Positions 43,201-53,311 of a stretch of DNA of 58,368 nucleotides are shown here, piece after piece (position 1 is the first letter of the stretch; every line of letters begins with the position of its first letter). Made by a program: the position numbers and the translations under genes. The notes under the pieces were generated by a model. That model searched no databases, was not told the DNA's origin, and worked only from the letters and a program-made list of their open reading frames with translations. This stretch comes from a virus, in the IMG/VR virus record IMGVR_UViG_3300025769_000126, positions 1-58,368 of that record; one strand, written 5' to 3'.

Positions 43201-44666
43201 ACACCTCCGTTATACTCTAAGTTATAGTTTTCTAAATAGTTACCAAACAGCAATCGATTACCAGCTGTAGATAGCGCTTTAGCTCTTCTTGGTACGTTAT
43301 CATAAGGTCTAAGTAACTGATTAGACGGAATTAACTTGTATATAGTTTCAGATACTAACTCTAATCGTCCTTCGTAAAAACCAGTTGGAGAAGGTACTGT
43401 ATTATCTGTAAACTCGCTATCAGTTGACTTCACAGTTTGAACTACATATATATTATTAGATACTGAATCCTTGTATAAGATGTCTATTTCTTCGACACCA
43501 TAAGGAACATCATAAGCCCAATTTAATATCTCTAATTTTCTAAGTTGATTAACCATACCAAGGTTATACCCCTTAGAGTGATTATAATCAAATGCGTCAC
43601 CTATAAAAGCAACCTCACTGTACGGTGCTATAGTTGAATATTGACCATCTGTGTACTTATATCTATAAGAAAACCTAACAAACTTATCTTCAAACAAAGC
43701 CGGTGTTTGTATTAACTCTATTTTCCAGTTTTGTACGTTCTGTTCTATGTTTTCATTTATAGAATCAATATTAATCTTGAATACGTTAGGATTAGTAGCG
43801 TACACATTTAAAACAGAAACTATAACAGACACGTCAGCATTTACATTACCATCATTATCTATTAACCTTATCTTTAGTTTATCACCAATTCTAAAATCAG
43901 GGGCAGTACCACTAACAAGTATCTGACTATCAACTGGATCTGGTAAAACACCAGTGCTAGAGTCAGAGGCATCATCACCGTCTTGGTTGGTGTATGCTCC
44001 AGTAGGCACTAAATTCCATGTTCCATCAGCATCTAAGAATGTAAAAGAATAACCAATAAGTGTACCAGATACTGCACCATCTCTAGTTGTGTTAGACATA
44101 TTCAGTACTGGCGGTAGCTTTGGTGCCGGTTTTATAACTGTACAATGTTTCTCTTCAAAGTTACCACCGTCAACCTGTGTATGTGTCCAATTACCGTCAG
44201 TGTATGCTTTCCAGTCTGTTATGTTTATTATCTTTGGCTCTGTTTTGTCGTCTGTCCAAATAAGGAAATCATCTAATATTTCCACTCCCGTTATTAAGTT
44301 ATCCCTAGAGAAATTAAGAACTCTCAAGGTGTCAACTAAAACTGGTGTTACTGTTTCTTGTTTTTGATTATATTCTACTATAGAGCTTTTAGAATCGCTC
44401 TCTACGAACCAATATATGCACTCTGTGTCATCTTTTCTTATAGCACCAATACATATAGCATTTAAGCCTAAGCGATAAAAGTCGCTCAAAGCTGGAGAGT
44501 AGGGTATCTCGTTACCCAGTATATTTTGTAATGTCCCAACATCTGCACCTTCTGATGTTGATACCTGCACATTTAAAGCATCTCTGTATTGACCATTTGG
44601 AACTAGTCTTTCATCGAGATCTTTGTTCATAGCCCCGCTACTGAATGTCCTTTTTAGTTCTGGCAT
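40236..44666 (-). CDS. Tail tube / stabilisation protein (T7 gp12-like or P22 gp10-like)
   Basis: 1476 aa. The N-terminal motif FSSGAMNKDLDERLVPNGQY then RDALNVQVSTSEGADVGTLQ NILGN is characteristic of the large tail nozzle/stabilisation proteins of podoviruses, which bind dozens of peptides per ring. The body is a series of beta-propeller-like segments with conserved Gly/Asn turns. It lies 2 nt after the adaptor-like gene. Strong context and N-terminal signature, remaining domains not assigned. Confidence 0.75.
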   Translation of the reverse strand: MPELKRTFSSGAMNKDLDERLVPNGQYRDALNVQVSTSEGADVGTLQNILGNEIPYSPALSDFYRLGLNAICIGAIRKDDTECIYWFVESDSKSSIVEYNQKQETVTPVLVDTLRVLNFSRDNLITGVEILDDFLIWTDDKTEPKIINITDWKAYTDGNWTHTQVDGGNFEEKHCTVIKPAPKLPPVLNMSNTTRDGAVSGTLIGYSFTFLDADGTWNLVPTGAYTNQDGDDASDSSTGVLPDPVDSQILVSGTAPDFRIGDKLKIRLIDNDGNVNADVSVIVSVLNVYATNPNVFKINIDSINENIEQNVQNWKIELIQTPALFEDKFVRFSYRYKYTDGQYSTIAPYSEVAFIGDAFDYNHSKGYNLGMVNQLRKLEILNWAYDVPYGVEEIDILYKDSVSNNIYVVQTVKSTDSEFTDNTVPSPTGFYEGRLELVSETIYKLIPSNQLLRPYDNVPRRAKALSTAGNRLLFGNYLENYNLEYNGGVVTPEFSVVVKSEKVTSNQPVKSIKSQRTYQIGVVYVDKHGRETPVLTHPSGSVKLNKGYAENSNTISVRLQSYPPDWAVGYKYFIKETSQPYYNLAIDRHYNAEDGNVWVSFSSSDRNKIQDDTYLILKKEHDSDAFVKEQARYKVLAVDNEAPEFIKEEYVSQGVLSAELLGRTTTSIFGSSEGYPVSGNNYIDIKADDWKSMFGGSGTEVSSGKPVHQLDNLSLSLFNTKNKTKKYEILSVAYVQYSGVDLYRLNMERSLDSEDVSFMGTISEEDTTPTLSIEIFQKKTKIKPEYYGRFFTKLQRDAVLEESIMASSTSSTSLKTTASTPTFSFGDNIQPSRDIWLAPFRGYTGEPLGFGWFWCGLLYHKTLSTTGPLRFVHSLFTQNGNERPHNTYGWGAKEKNNYVEIAFHGFGKDVTGTENIIEEYDKFATNAGDEYFFEYNTLVSKLTRIGTRFRFADDPDKENNTYTITNWAKSYMVAFTDSSRAKKEGELPQQRVIKFTLKLDKKIVWAPESNSFNYSSGQLRTTEPSKTNIEIVETFYDEESGEFTENPAVFETEPKEVAELDIYYETGRTYSCVAGVDNEHGLINDIDYSNCYSFGNGVESDRIRDDFNAPIIGKGVKASSVTEEQYKEVRKKSDIIYSGIYNATSGVNRLNQFIQAEKITKSINPAYGSIQLMQFRLGDLDVYLEDNVVKIFSDKDALFNADGSINVVSSSKVLGAVRPYAGDYGISKNPESYSRYGNRAYFSDKNRGVILRLSGNGLEPISRYGLEDYFRDKLSEAEQVIGSYDENKNEYNLTVKKLENAAQYNDTVAFREDTNSWTSRKSFIQEEGLSLNNKYYTFSGGDLWSHDNETRNNFYGVQYNSSVKFIFNEAPGSIKSFKTLNYEGSQARVFVDNPDTDNKFENRAAKSGWWVDSIESDLQSGQVKTFKNKEGKWFYNILGTETTPTNLDTREYSVQGLGLVTAASGVGGTEIKLRVE

Positions 44667-44668
44667 AC

Positions 44669-45757
44669 TTAATGTTTGATTACTTTTGATTTATTCTTCA
44701 TTACAAGGTTTATCTCTTCTATCTTTAGGTTAGATAACCTTAGCTTCGCTTGCCTGGTTGCAGCTCTTTTCTCTTTCTTAAATCTATTTATAACATATTC
44801 AGGAGTACCCATTTTAGTAGCTAATATTGCGTGTGCTATATGTTTATACACAGCTTCTTCTGCAAACTTATGTACGCGCATTTCTTCTTCTGTACCCAAG
44901 CTGTCGCTAATATATTTCATTGTAACAACTTTACCAACCAAACCAGAGCTAAAAAAAACAAAACCTCTAGCGTTATCTATATAGAAAACACCGTTAGATT
45001 GAGTGTGTTCTGGGGTAGCACCATACCTAGCACCCTCTGATAGACTCATGTCTGCGTCTATTTCGGTAGAAGTGTTTAAAGTCCCGTTATCTGATGTTGC
45101 ACTTTTAAAATCAATCCAAGTCTCAGAATCACTAGATTTAAGCAGGGTATCATCATTGTCATACAAGTAATCGTAATCACCATCCTGCATTATAGCTGTT
45201 GGGTTACTTGTTTTTCTAGCTGGATATATTATTCTCTCAATACCAGAGCTGTCTTTCCACGATAACTGTACATAACTTACATAGTCATGTGGAAGTTTCA
45301 TTTTTAATGTTGGTGGTATGTCTATTTCTTGTGATTTTTTAGATCTTAGAGTATCGTAGCTTAACTCTGCTATAGCTCTTTGTGCGTGAAAATTTATATC
45401 TGGTATCTTTACTTTGCTTATTATTTTACCTTCACCAACATACGCAACTCTAAAATTGTTTACGATATCATCTATTGATATGTATTGGTAGCTACCTAAT
45501 TGTTCATTTGTTAGTATTTGCTTAACAATTATTACAGCGCCTTCGCTTGGTGCAGATAAAAATGTTACAGTGCCAGTACCTCCATCATACGTGTACAACG
45601 AGCTAACTTGCTCACTACCATCTATATAAACTTCTAGTTCAGCCTTTGCTGATGGTGTTGGGTTAAGCGTTAATATAAAACCAACTGTTACACCGTCGCC
45701 GGTAAACTTTTGACTATTATCATAATATTGTCTTTGTGTACCTTTAAATAGTGCCAT
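44669..45757 (-). CDS. Tail tubular / adaptor protein with T7 fibre-like N-terminal module
   Basis: 362 aa. Residues about 15-85 (FTGDGVTVGFILTLNPTPSA, LEVYIDG, YTYDGGTGTVTFLSAPSEG) are a beta module like the N-terminal domain by which T7-type fibres attach to the tail. The remainder is helical/beta with a basic C-terminal tail (RFKKEKRAATRQAKLRLSNL). It sits between the 242-aa structural protein and the large tail protein, as gp11-like adaptors do. Confidence 0.65.
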   Translation of the reverse strand: MALFKGTQRQYYDNSQKFTGDGVTVGFILTLNPTPSAKAELEVYIDGSEQVSSLYTYDGGTGTVTFLSAPSEGAVIIVKQILTNEQLGSYQYISIDDIVNNFRVAYVGEGKIISKVKIPDINFHAQRAIAELSYDTLRSKKSQEIDIPPTLKMKLPHDYVSYVQLSWKDSSGIERIIYPARKTSNPTAIMQDGDYDYLYDNDDTLLKSSDSETWIDFKSATSDNGTLNTSTEIDADMSLSEGARYGATPEHTQSNGVFYIDNARGFVFFSSGLVGKVVTMKYISDSLGTEEEMRVHKFAEEAVYKHIAHAILATKMGTPEYVINRFKKEKRAATRQAKLRLSNLKIEEINLVMKNKSKVIKH

Positions 45758-45760
45758 CTC

Positions 45761-46489
45761 TTATTGTTTTTCTTGTTGATTGTTCTTAGCGTCTTCTGCT
45801 GCGGCTATTTGATATAGTTGTGGATCTTTTATTGTTATGCCAGAAAGCATTAATATTTTTATAACTAAGTCAGTTTCTTCTGACTCGTGTAATTGGAAGT
45901 CTACTGATGTAGTTGGATTGTATAGGGCTTCGTCGTTAATCATGCTATAACCCCAATAAACGTCTGCGGGCTTTGCTATGAAGTTGCACGTTACATTATC
46001 TTCTATTGTTGTTGGATAAACCTGTATTGCTGTCTCCGATGTTTTAATGTATACAGGTCTCTTTGTTGTTGGCTCTGTCAGTGGTGAGTTCAAGTATTGT
46101 CGTAACTCATTCTTATTTAGATGCTCTGCCTCTACTATTTGCGTTACATTGTTAACAGATGCTTGGCAATAAACAGCTCCTAATCTATATATATCGTTAG
46201 CGCCAGCGTTGGTTAAATCACCAACACCGCCAGTGGTCATTGCTACTGTTTGATTAAACTTATCAAATATTTCTATCTTTTCCTCAAGTATATCAACAGT
46301 ATCAGCGTGAATAGTATCATTACCTTGTAGTCTTAAAAATTGGTTGAGATCATAAAAATATTGTTCAAAAATATCTAACTGTGCTTGATTAGCAAGCGTA
46401 TTAAATTCTTGTGGAGTTATATAGCCTCTTTGCTCTTTATTAGCTATAGCTAAAACTCTTAGATAAACTGTATTTACATTTACTGCCAT
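45761..46489 (-). CDS. Head-tail adaptor-like structural protein
   Basis: 242 aa. N-terminus MAVNVNTVYLRVLAIANKEQ RGYITPQEFNTLANQAQLDI is typical of a conserved virion protein in marine Bacteroidetes phages. Alpha-rich start then beta segments with KPADVYWGYSM and a Gln-rich tail. Three nt before the adaptor/fibre-module gene. The adaptor role is inferred from its place between capsid and tail genes. Confidence 0.6.
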   Translation of the reverse strand: MAVNVNTVYLRVLAIANKEQRGYITPQEFNTLANQAQLDIFEQYFYDLNQFLRLQGNDTIHADTVDILEEKIEIFDKFNQTVAMTTGGVGDLTNAGANDIYRLGAVYCQASVNNVTQIVEAEHLNKNELRQYLNSPLTEPTTKRPVYIKTSETAIQVYPTTIEDNVTCNFIAKPADVYWGYSMINDEALYNPTTSVDFQLHESEETDLVIKILMLSGITIKDPQLYQIAAAEDAKNNQQEKQ

Positions 46490-46496
46490 AATTTTT

Positions 46497-46730
46497 TTAT
46501 TTCTTTACGCAGCTACCGTCACTGAATTGTTTAGTGCCAGGTTTTCTTTTATATCCTTTCCAACATTTTAATGCTGAAGGGCTAGGTGTCATTTTAAATG
46601 GAGACTTCATTTTAGCAGCCGAGTCTTTTAAAGCTTTGTCTGTTGGGTAATCTTTATCACCAGGTTTTGCCGGTGCTTCACCCCTTTTTCTTTTAGCGTG
46701 CATATTTGCCCACAATCCTTTTTTTCCCAT
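46497..46730 (-). CDS. Small basic conserved phage protein (GLWANMHAKRKRGEAPAKPG type)
   Basis: 77 aa, Lys/Pro-rich. The opening GLWANMHAKRKRGEAPAKPG is a signature common to virion modules of many marine phages, of unknown function. C-terminal CWKGYKRKPGTKQFSDGSCVKK has two cysteines. Seven nt upstream of the 242-aa structural gene. Confidence 0.7.
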   Translation of the reverse strand: MGKKGLWANMHAKRKRGEAPAKPGDKDYPTDKALKDSAAKMKSPFKMTPSPSALKCWKGYKRKPGTKQFSDGSCVKK

Positions 46731-46741
46731 ATTTTATTTAT

Positions 46742-47173
46742 TTAACAGTTCCATCTACGTCTAGCAGCTCGACCTCTTTCACTAGTCCAACCTTTTGATC
46801 TAGCGCAAAACGATTTTCTTCTTTTAGCATCTTTACTACCGGGTTTAAGCTTTGATGGCTTAGTTGTTACTGCTGTTTTCAGCTTACTACCAGGATTATT
46901 TCTTTTATATTCATCTACTCCTTTCTGAGTCATACCACCACCAGCGGCAGCACCTGTTCCGGTAGGATTAGCTTTGTTAAAGTTTTTACCTCTACCTATA
47001 GTTCTTCTTGGATCGGCTTTTTTTAACGGTGAACATTTGGCTTTTAACGGTGAACATTTGGCGCACATACCACAGTTACAGCTGTCTCCACAATTACATT
47101 TACCTACGCATCCGCAAGAATTTGTAAATGGGTTATTTGATTGCTTATATCCAGTTGATCCTTGAAATTTCAT
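46742..47173 (-). CDS. Cysteine-rich basic virion-module protein
   Basis: 143 aa. The N-terminal part has a dense Cys cluster (CGCVGKCNCGDSCNCGMCAKC) with a tandem KCSPLKA repeat. The C-terminus (DAKRRKSFCARSKGWTSERG, then ARRRWNC) matches the RRKSFCAR...RRWNC tail found in marine phage proteins. Metal binding is likely. Located between the capsid and adaptor genes; role unknown. Confidence 0.65.
   Translation of the reverse strand: MKFQGSTGYKQSNNPFTNSCGCVGKCNCGDSCNCGMCAKCSPLKAKCSPLKKADPRRTIGRGKNFNKANPTGTGAAAGGGMTQKGVDEYKRNNPGSKLKTAVTTKPSKLKPGSKDAKRRKSFCARSKGWTSERGRAARRRWNC
47021..47062 (-). repeat. Exact 21-bp tandem duplication in the Cys-rich gene
   Basis: Two identical adjacent copies of a 21-bp unit (TTTTAACGGTGAACATTTGG + C on the plus strand, 47021-47041 and 47042-47062) encode the repeated KCSPLKA heptapeptide. 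Confidence 0.95.
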
Positions 47174-47211
47174 ATGTCTTTATATTCTGTTGTATTATTC
47201 TTTATATAGTT

Positions 47212-47237
47212 TGTGGCCACCTATACAGATGACCACA
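47212..47237 (-). terminator. Hairpin between the 284-aa and Cys-rich genes
   Basis: On the minus strand UGUGGUCA pairs with UGGCCACA (8 bp including one U-G). No U-tract, so attenuation or processing is as likely as termination. Confidence 0.4.
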
Positions 47238-47254
47238 TCCCTATAAGTGACTAA

Positions 47255-48109
47255 TTATTTTAATCGTTTTTCTACGTTTTTAAATACCTCTACACCTTCA
47301 TCTGTTTTAAACCAAGCAGCTAGCGCTGAATATGGGTTTTCATCAAATGGAATTGTAAACAGCTTTCTTCCGGTTGAGCTCCAAGAAAAACTTCTTTGAT
47401 CTTGTGCTAACTTTATGAATCCTTGCTCAACAGCTCTAATTCCAATATTACGTAGTTGAACATTATCGTCTTTAGCTAACGATATAAAGGTTTCGGGGTT
47501 TCTTCTAGCGTATATTAAAGCATCTCTCTTTAGTTCTTTAGATGTCATACTAGATACTTTATTACCAAATTCTACACGTAGTATTGCTTCTAGCATATCA
47601 ACATCAAGTTCTCTAGCTAGGTTTAACGCATCAATCTCTAACTCTATGTCTTCCAAATCGAAACCAGCGTTTTCAACTGCATCGAATTCATAGTATAGTT
47701 TATCTTTTAATGGATGATATAAAGAGAGTAGTTTTTGTAAGTTCTGTTTTACTGCAGGAACTGTTAGCGAACCATTTCTAAAAATAATATGATCTAGTGT
47801 TACTGGTCCTTCTTGTTCGTCTACAAACGGACTTGGTTGGTTAGTTGCATACCTCAGTTCTCTTTGGTGACCTTTATCTGGGTCAAACCAAAGCAAACTT
47901 CTTTTTGTAGAATGCTTACCAGGTATTGTGGTTATGATTGGTCTTTTACTACCTAAAGTATAATAGGTTCTATCCTTTATTTCCCACTCTGGTTTTTTAT
48001 TTTCTCCTGCTATAATCGTAGGAGCATCTTCTTTCTGCATGATAGCAGGTTCTTTTTTGCTTGATTGTGCTGTCGTTTTTGGCTTAGCACTTGTTTTCTT
48101 TGTTGTCAT
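47255..48109 (-). CDS. Virion-module protein, unknown
   Basis: 284 aa. A Lys/Thr/Ser-rich N-terminus (MTTKKTSAKPKTTAQSSKKE), then a conserved-looking core (RTYYTLGSKRPIITTIPGKH) and a helical C-terminal half (LARELDVDMLEAILRVEFGN and DALIYARRNPETFISLAKDD). It is the first gene downstream of the major capsid protein, behind a strong hairpin. Likely capsid-associated. Confidence 0.55.
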   Translation of the reverse strand: MTTKKTSAKPKTTAQSSKKEPAIMQKEDAPTIIAGENKKPEWEIKDRTYYTLGSKRPIITTIPGKHSTKRSLLWFDPDKGHQRELRYATNQPSPFVDEQEGPVTLDHIIFRNGSLTVPAVKQNLQKLLSLYHPLKDKLYYEFDAVENAGFDLEDIELEIDALNLARELDVDMLEAILRVEFGNKVSSMTSKELKRDALIYARRNPETFISLAKDDNVQLRNIGIRAVEQGFIKLAQDQRSFSWSSTGRKLFTIPFDENPYSALAAWFKTDEGVEVFKNVEKRLK

Positions 48110-48137
48110 GATATAATAAAATTAAAAAGTTTAAAAT

Positions 48138-48170
48138 AGGGTGGTAGGGCTCCGAAGAGCCCTAAACCCT
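48138..48170 (-). terminator. UUCG-capped two-tier hairpin after the capsid gene
   Basis: On the minus strand AGGGCTC-TTCG-GAGCCCT (48163-48146) is a 7-bp GC-rich stem with a UUCG tetraloop, enclosed by an outer AGGGT/ACCCT stem (to 48138 and 48170). It lies 21 nt after the capsid stop. Likely a partial terminator or mRNA stabiliser that raises capsid expression over downstream genes. Confidence 0.7.
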
Positions 48171-48191
48171 TAGTAGTGTTAAGCTTAGTTA

Positions 48192-49631
48192 TTAACTAGC
48201 TGTATCCTTTAGTAATACAAAGTTGTTAGCTCCTTGAACGCATAAACATCTTTCAGAAAGCATGTTAACATTCATTTCATCAACATCAGAAGTGTAGTTA
48301 CCTCCAACTGAGCCAGTAATCCAAGACTTCATTCTTCTATCGTCAGCTTCAGAAGCTCTGTATCTAACGTGTAAGAAAGGTCTAGAAATATTCTTACCTA
48401 GTGTTTGATCGTAAACAGTAGAAGTTCCAGCTGGAACAATAACACCATCAAGATCATCTGTAAGTCCTCTAGTAGCAGCATCGTTAAGGTATTTCCAGTC
48501 GGTTTTGTAGAAGTCATAAGAACCTCTTCTGAAACCCGAAAAACCTAAGTTAAGAGCCATATCTTCAGAGTTGTTAAACACACCATATGAAGTGCCACCA
48601 GTTCCATAAGAATTAGCTCTTGCTAGCATGTTGTCAATAGCCAAAGAAGTATCGCGATCTAAGAACATCATGTTCTCTTCAATAGCTCCTTGTTTGTCTA
48701 ATTCTGCTAATATAACATCAAATTCAGCTAAACCAGTAAGACCAGTTGCATTGTCAAAGTCGTGATCATTGAACACTAACCCTCTACTTTCGATGGCAGC
48801 AAAAAGACCTTCAGTACCTCTAACTGTATCAGAGTTAGCATCTGTGATAGCTGTAGTTGCTGTAACTTTTTCAGATTCTACCATTGACATTTCAAGATAG
48901 TCTTCAAAACGCAATCTAGCTTCATGCTCAGACTTTAAGTACCATAGGTAGCCAGAAGCACCGTTTTCACTAGTAACTTCAACCCAACCAATTTGAGAGG
49001 CGTCAGAACCAGATACGCTATACTTGTCCTTTAGTATGATAGGACTGTTTGAGAATTTCTGAAATCCAGCGTCTACTGAACCAGTCATTCCTGCAGTACC
49101 TTTACCAAACTCAGAACCGTATACAAATACTTTAAGATCTGGGTTTGTAACAGCTGCAGCAAAAGATGCTGGCCACGTGTCTGAATCAAGCGGGTAAGCT
49201 TCGATTGAGTCAGTAGTAACGGATTTAACAAAAGCTCGAACAGTAACAAATCCATTAGCAACAATGATAGTTTGGTTAGCTCTAATAGCGTGACCAGTAA
49301 TATTAATTGTGTTATCAGCTAATGTAGCAGTAAAAGGAGTTGCAGATACTGTAGCAATTTTTGCGTTGTCATAAGCAATGTGAAGACGACCTTGTTCGCT
49401 CCATACTACTTCATCAGAAGCCATTGGCATTTCAGCACCAACCATACGTAAGAAAGAAGAGATAGATCTATTTCCATATCTTTCCACTTCTTTTTCATAT
49501 ACTTCTGGTAAGAACTGTTTTGTAAAATTAAAATCGTTGCTACCTATAGCAAGGTAGTTTCCATTGAATAACGATTTAGTCGGTGCAGGAGTTAAACCTG
49601 CGGGGAATGCTCCCCCTGTTGCAAAACTCAT
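48192..49631 (-). CDS. Major capsid protein
   Basis: 479 aa. Located after the scaffold gene, starting MSFATGGAFPAGLTPAPTKS. Contains FNFTKQFLPEVYEKEVERYG near the start, an E-loop/P-domain pattern, and a Tyr/Arg-rich section (VLLDRDTS-like FLDRDTSLAIDNMLARANSY, RRGSYDFYKTDWKYLNDA). Ends in a conserved-looking ERCLCVQGANNFVLLKD. Size, base composition, position and following strong hairpin all fit the HK97-type capsid protein of marine Bacteroidetes phages. Confidence 0.8.
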   Translation of the reverse strand: MSFATGGAFPAGLTPAPTKSLFNGNYLAIGSNDFNFTKQFLPEVYEKEVERYGNRSISSFLRMVGAEMPMASDEVVWSEQGRLHIAYDNAKIATVSATPFTATLADNTINITGHAIRANQTIIVANGFVTVRAFVKSVTTDSIEAYPLDSDTWPASFAAAVTNPDLKVFVYGSEFGKGTAGMTGSVDAGFQKFSNSPIILKDKYSVSGSDASQIGWVEVTSENGASGYLWYLKSEHEARLRFEDYLEMSMVESEKVTATTAITDANSDTVRGTEGLFAAIESRGLVFNDHDFDNATGLTGLAEFDVILAELDKQGAIEENMMFLDRDTSLAIDNMLARANSYGTGGTSYGVFNNSEDMALNLGFSGFRRGSYDFYKTDWKYLNDAATRGLTDDLDGVIVPAGTSTVYDQTLGKNISRPFLHVRYRASEADDRRMKSWITGSVGGNYTSDVDEMNVNMLSERCLCVQGANNFVLLKDTAS

Positions 49632-49652
49632 AGTTTTTTAATTTTTAAATTT

Positions 49653-50852
<1,200 letters not shown>

Positions 50853-50883
50853 AATAAAATATTATAAAATTAAATAATTGTTG

Positions 50884-53310
50884 TTATCTTGGATCAAAGG
50901 CATTTAACCCAAATCCACCACCCATTATATCATTACCTGATGACTCGAAGTTTTTAGGCGGGGTTTCTTTTTTTCTTTGATCTATTAATTCAGACTGTTG
51001 TGTGGCCTGTATTTTTGTTCTTTCGTCTTTTCTGTCTTCCTTTTGGCTCTCTCGTTCTTTAAGAATTTCAGTTTCCATTTGTTTTAACTGCATGTTAAGT
51101 TGAAACTCATAGCTCATCAACTCTTTCTTTAACGCGGCCTCTTGTTGCATTTTTTGCATTTCAAGTTGAGCAGAACCTTTTTCAACCATCATCTTACTTT
51201 GAGACAATACTTGTTGTTTTTGAATTTCTGCTTGTGCTGCAACCTGCTGTGCTTGAGCATTAGCTTGTGATTGCATTTGAATATTTTGCTGACTTATCAG
51301 TTGATCTTGTTTGGCTTTTTTCTTTCTGCGTATCTTAAGTAGCTGATTAGCTAGTTTTACATTTTTTATCTCTCTAATGTCTATAGCGTCTTCAAGCTCT
51401 ATTCCATTTTTAGACAATGCTACCTGAATGTTATTCTCAAGCGTCTGTTTTTCCTCTTCATCTGGAGCTAACTCTATAAAGATACCAAAATCATATAAAT
51501 GTAAATCTGCCATCTCTGATAGTGTTGCCACATTATGACCACCTATCTTTTGAATAAAAGCGTCTCTAGTTGGCGAATATTCTATTACATCTGATATTCT
51601 AAGCGATATACACTCTGCTAATTCCGCAGTTAAAAACAAACCACTTTGTAATATGTGTCTAGTAGCTGTATTCGAGTTTGCCGCCGCCATTTTTTGTACA
51701 CCAACTAATGCGTTCTTGTCTGGAGTACTTCCATCACGCGCCTCGTTCAATCCCGTGACATCTCTGATCATTTGGAGGTAGTAGTTGTATGTTTGTATCA
51801 AAGCGCCGAGCTTTGCTCCTCCTGAGCCACTCTGTATCTCCTGTATAGGTACTTTACCTGGGTTCATATCCCCATCGGCAGTCATAGACCTACCTATTAT
51901 GCTACCTGTTTGGAAGAACATATTTAAAGCCTCTTGAGGATTATAGTTCGTTCCGTTACCTAAATCAACTTCAGCTAAACCATCTGCGTCTAAATATATA
52001 CCATCAGGTATCATTCTAGACAAAACCTGTTGCAGTTTTAAATGCGTAAGTTGTATCATATCAGCAAAAGTGGTAGTTCTACTAACTAAGGACTCAATCT
52101 TACCTTTGTACATCCTAGGAGCAACAATAGAATAATTCATCTTAACCTTAGTGTAGTCACTTTTTGGTCTCATCATATTCTTAGCAAGCTCCCACTTCAA
52201 TAAGTGTTTGGTGCCTAATACAAGCGCACCTTCATATAAAACTTCTATTTGTCTAGACATTTTACCAAACCTCTCGCCAAGTAATTCTTCTGGTGGATTG
52301 AATTGGTCGTCTTTTATTATTATTTTATTTGCACCAGTTGCTGTCTCTTTAACCTTATAGACCTCGTTTGCAAACGTCTTAAAATTAAAGTATAATATCT
52401 GTATCTGATTGTTGTCTGTTTCGCTTGATTCGTATATGCTTCTACTATAATACCCCGTAGATTGATGACCTTGTTCACTAATCTCTTTTAAGTCCTCCAT
52501 GCTGAGATGTGGGAACTCTTTTACAAGTTCGTTTATAGAAACAGTTTTAATCTCACCAACGTAGTATACATCATCGAAATATGGTGACTCTGTATATGAA
52601 TAAACGATATTAGCTGGATCTACGTACTCTACTTTTATACCTTCAGATTTTGTAAAGGTGTTTTTTACCGCACCTATGCCAAGTACTGTTAGATCGTAGT
52701 TAACTCTTTTCTTTGTTAGCTCGTATCTATTTCCTTCTAATATAACGTTAATTGCTTGCTCTTCAGCTAGTTCTACACCTTGCTTGTAGTTTAACTGCAT
52801 ATGTAATTGCAATTCCTCTTCGCTATCTGGTAGTTTATCTGGTGGTGTCGATGCAATTGATACACCAAAAGCCTCTTCTGCAAACTGGTTTAAATCCCTT
52901 GTCTGCATATCAGCTAGTATATCATTCATATACTTCGTTCTCTTAGACACACCAAATGGATCTTGAGAGTAAGCCTTTATATCAAAGGTTCTTTCAGAGA
53001 TACCATTAACAACTATGTCTACAAATTTAGGTATAATAGGTATAGGCTTCCAATCAAGGTTTAAATAACTTAAGTCACCGTTTATAGATAACTCGTCCTT
53101 ATATTTTTGTATTGATTGTTCTCCTCTAGCATACAAGCGAAGCTTGTGAAAGTTGTTTTGATTACTAGTAAACCTGCTTAGGCCTGATCCCCTGTTGAAC
53201 CACTCGTGTTCTATAGCTTTACCAACCTTAAGACCATACTCTACAGAGTTTTTTTCTAAATCACTAACAACTTGACTAGGAAAATAATGCGATGTAACTG
53301 ACTCAGCCAT
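50884..53310 (-). CDS. Portal protein
   Basis: 808 aa. N-terminal two thirds show the portal pattern: LYARGEQSIQKYK, LNLDWKPIPIIPKFVDIVVN GISERTFDIKAYS, and YVDPANIVYSYT. The C-terminal part from about residue 640 is a long Gln-rich coiled coil (MQSQANAQAQQVAAQAEIQK, EMQKMQQEAALKKELMSYEF) followed by a short Gly-rich tail, like the barrel/crown of podovirus portals. It lies 1 nt after the large terminase gene. Confidence 0.82.
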   Translation of the reverse strand: MAESVTSHYFPSQVVSDLEKNSVEYGLKVGKAIEHEWFNRGSGLSRFTSNQNNFHKLRLYARGEQSIQKYKDELSINGDLSYLNLDWKPIPIIPKFVDIVVNGISERTFDIKAYSQDPFGVSKRTKYMNDILADMQTRDLNQFAEEAFGVSIASTPPDKLPDSEEELQLHMQLNYKQGVELAEEQAINVILEGNRYELTKKRVNYDLTVLGIGAVKNTFTKSEGIKVEYVDPANIVYSYTESPYFDDVYYVGEIKTVSINELVKEFPHLSMEDLKEISEQGHQSTGYYSRSIYESSETDNNQIQILYFNFKTFANEVYKVKETATGANKIIIKDDQFNPPEELLGERFGKMSRQIEVLYEGALVLGTKHLLKWELAKNMMRPKSDYTKVKMNYSIVAPRMYKGKIESLVSRTTTFADMIQLTHLKLQQVLSRMIPDGIYLDADGLAEVDLGNGTNYNPQEALNMFFQTGSIIGRSMTADGDMNPGKVPIQEIQSGSGGAKLGALIQTYNYYLQMIRDVTGLNEARDGSTPDKNALVGVQKMAAANSNTATRHILQSGLFLTAELAECISLRISDVIEYSPTRDAFIQKIGGHNVATLSEMADLHLYDFGIFIELAPDEEEKQTLENNIQVALSKNGIELEDAIDIREIKNVKLANQLLKIRRKKKAKQDQLISQQNIQMQSQANAQAQQVAAQAEIQKQQVLSQSKMMVEKGSAQLEMQKMQQEAALKKELMSYEFQLNMQLKQMETEILKERESQKEDRKDERTKIQATQQSELIDQRKKETPPKNFESSGNDIMGGGFGLNAFDPR

Positions 53311-53311
53311 A

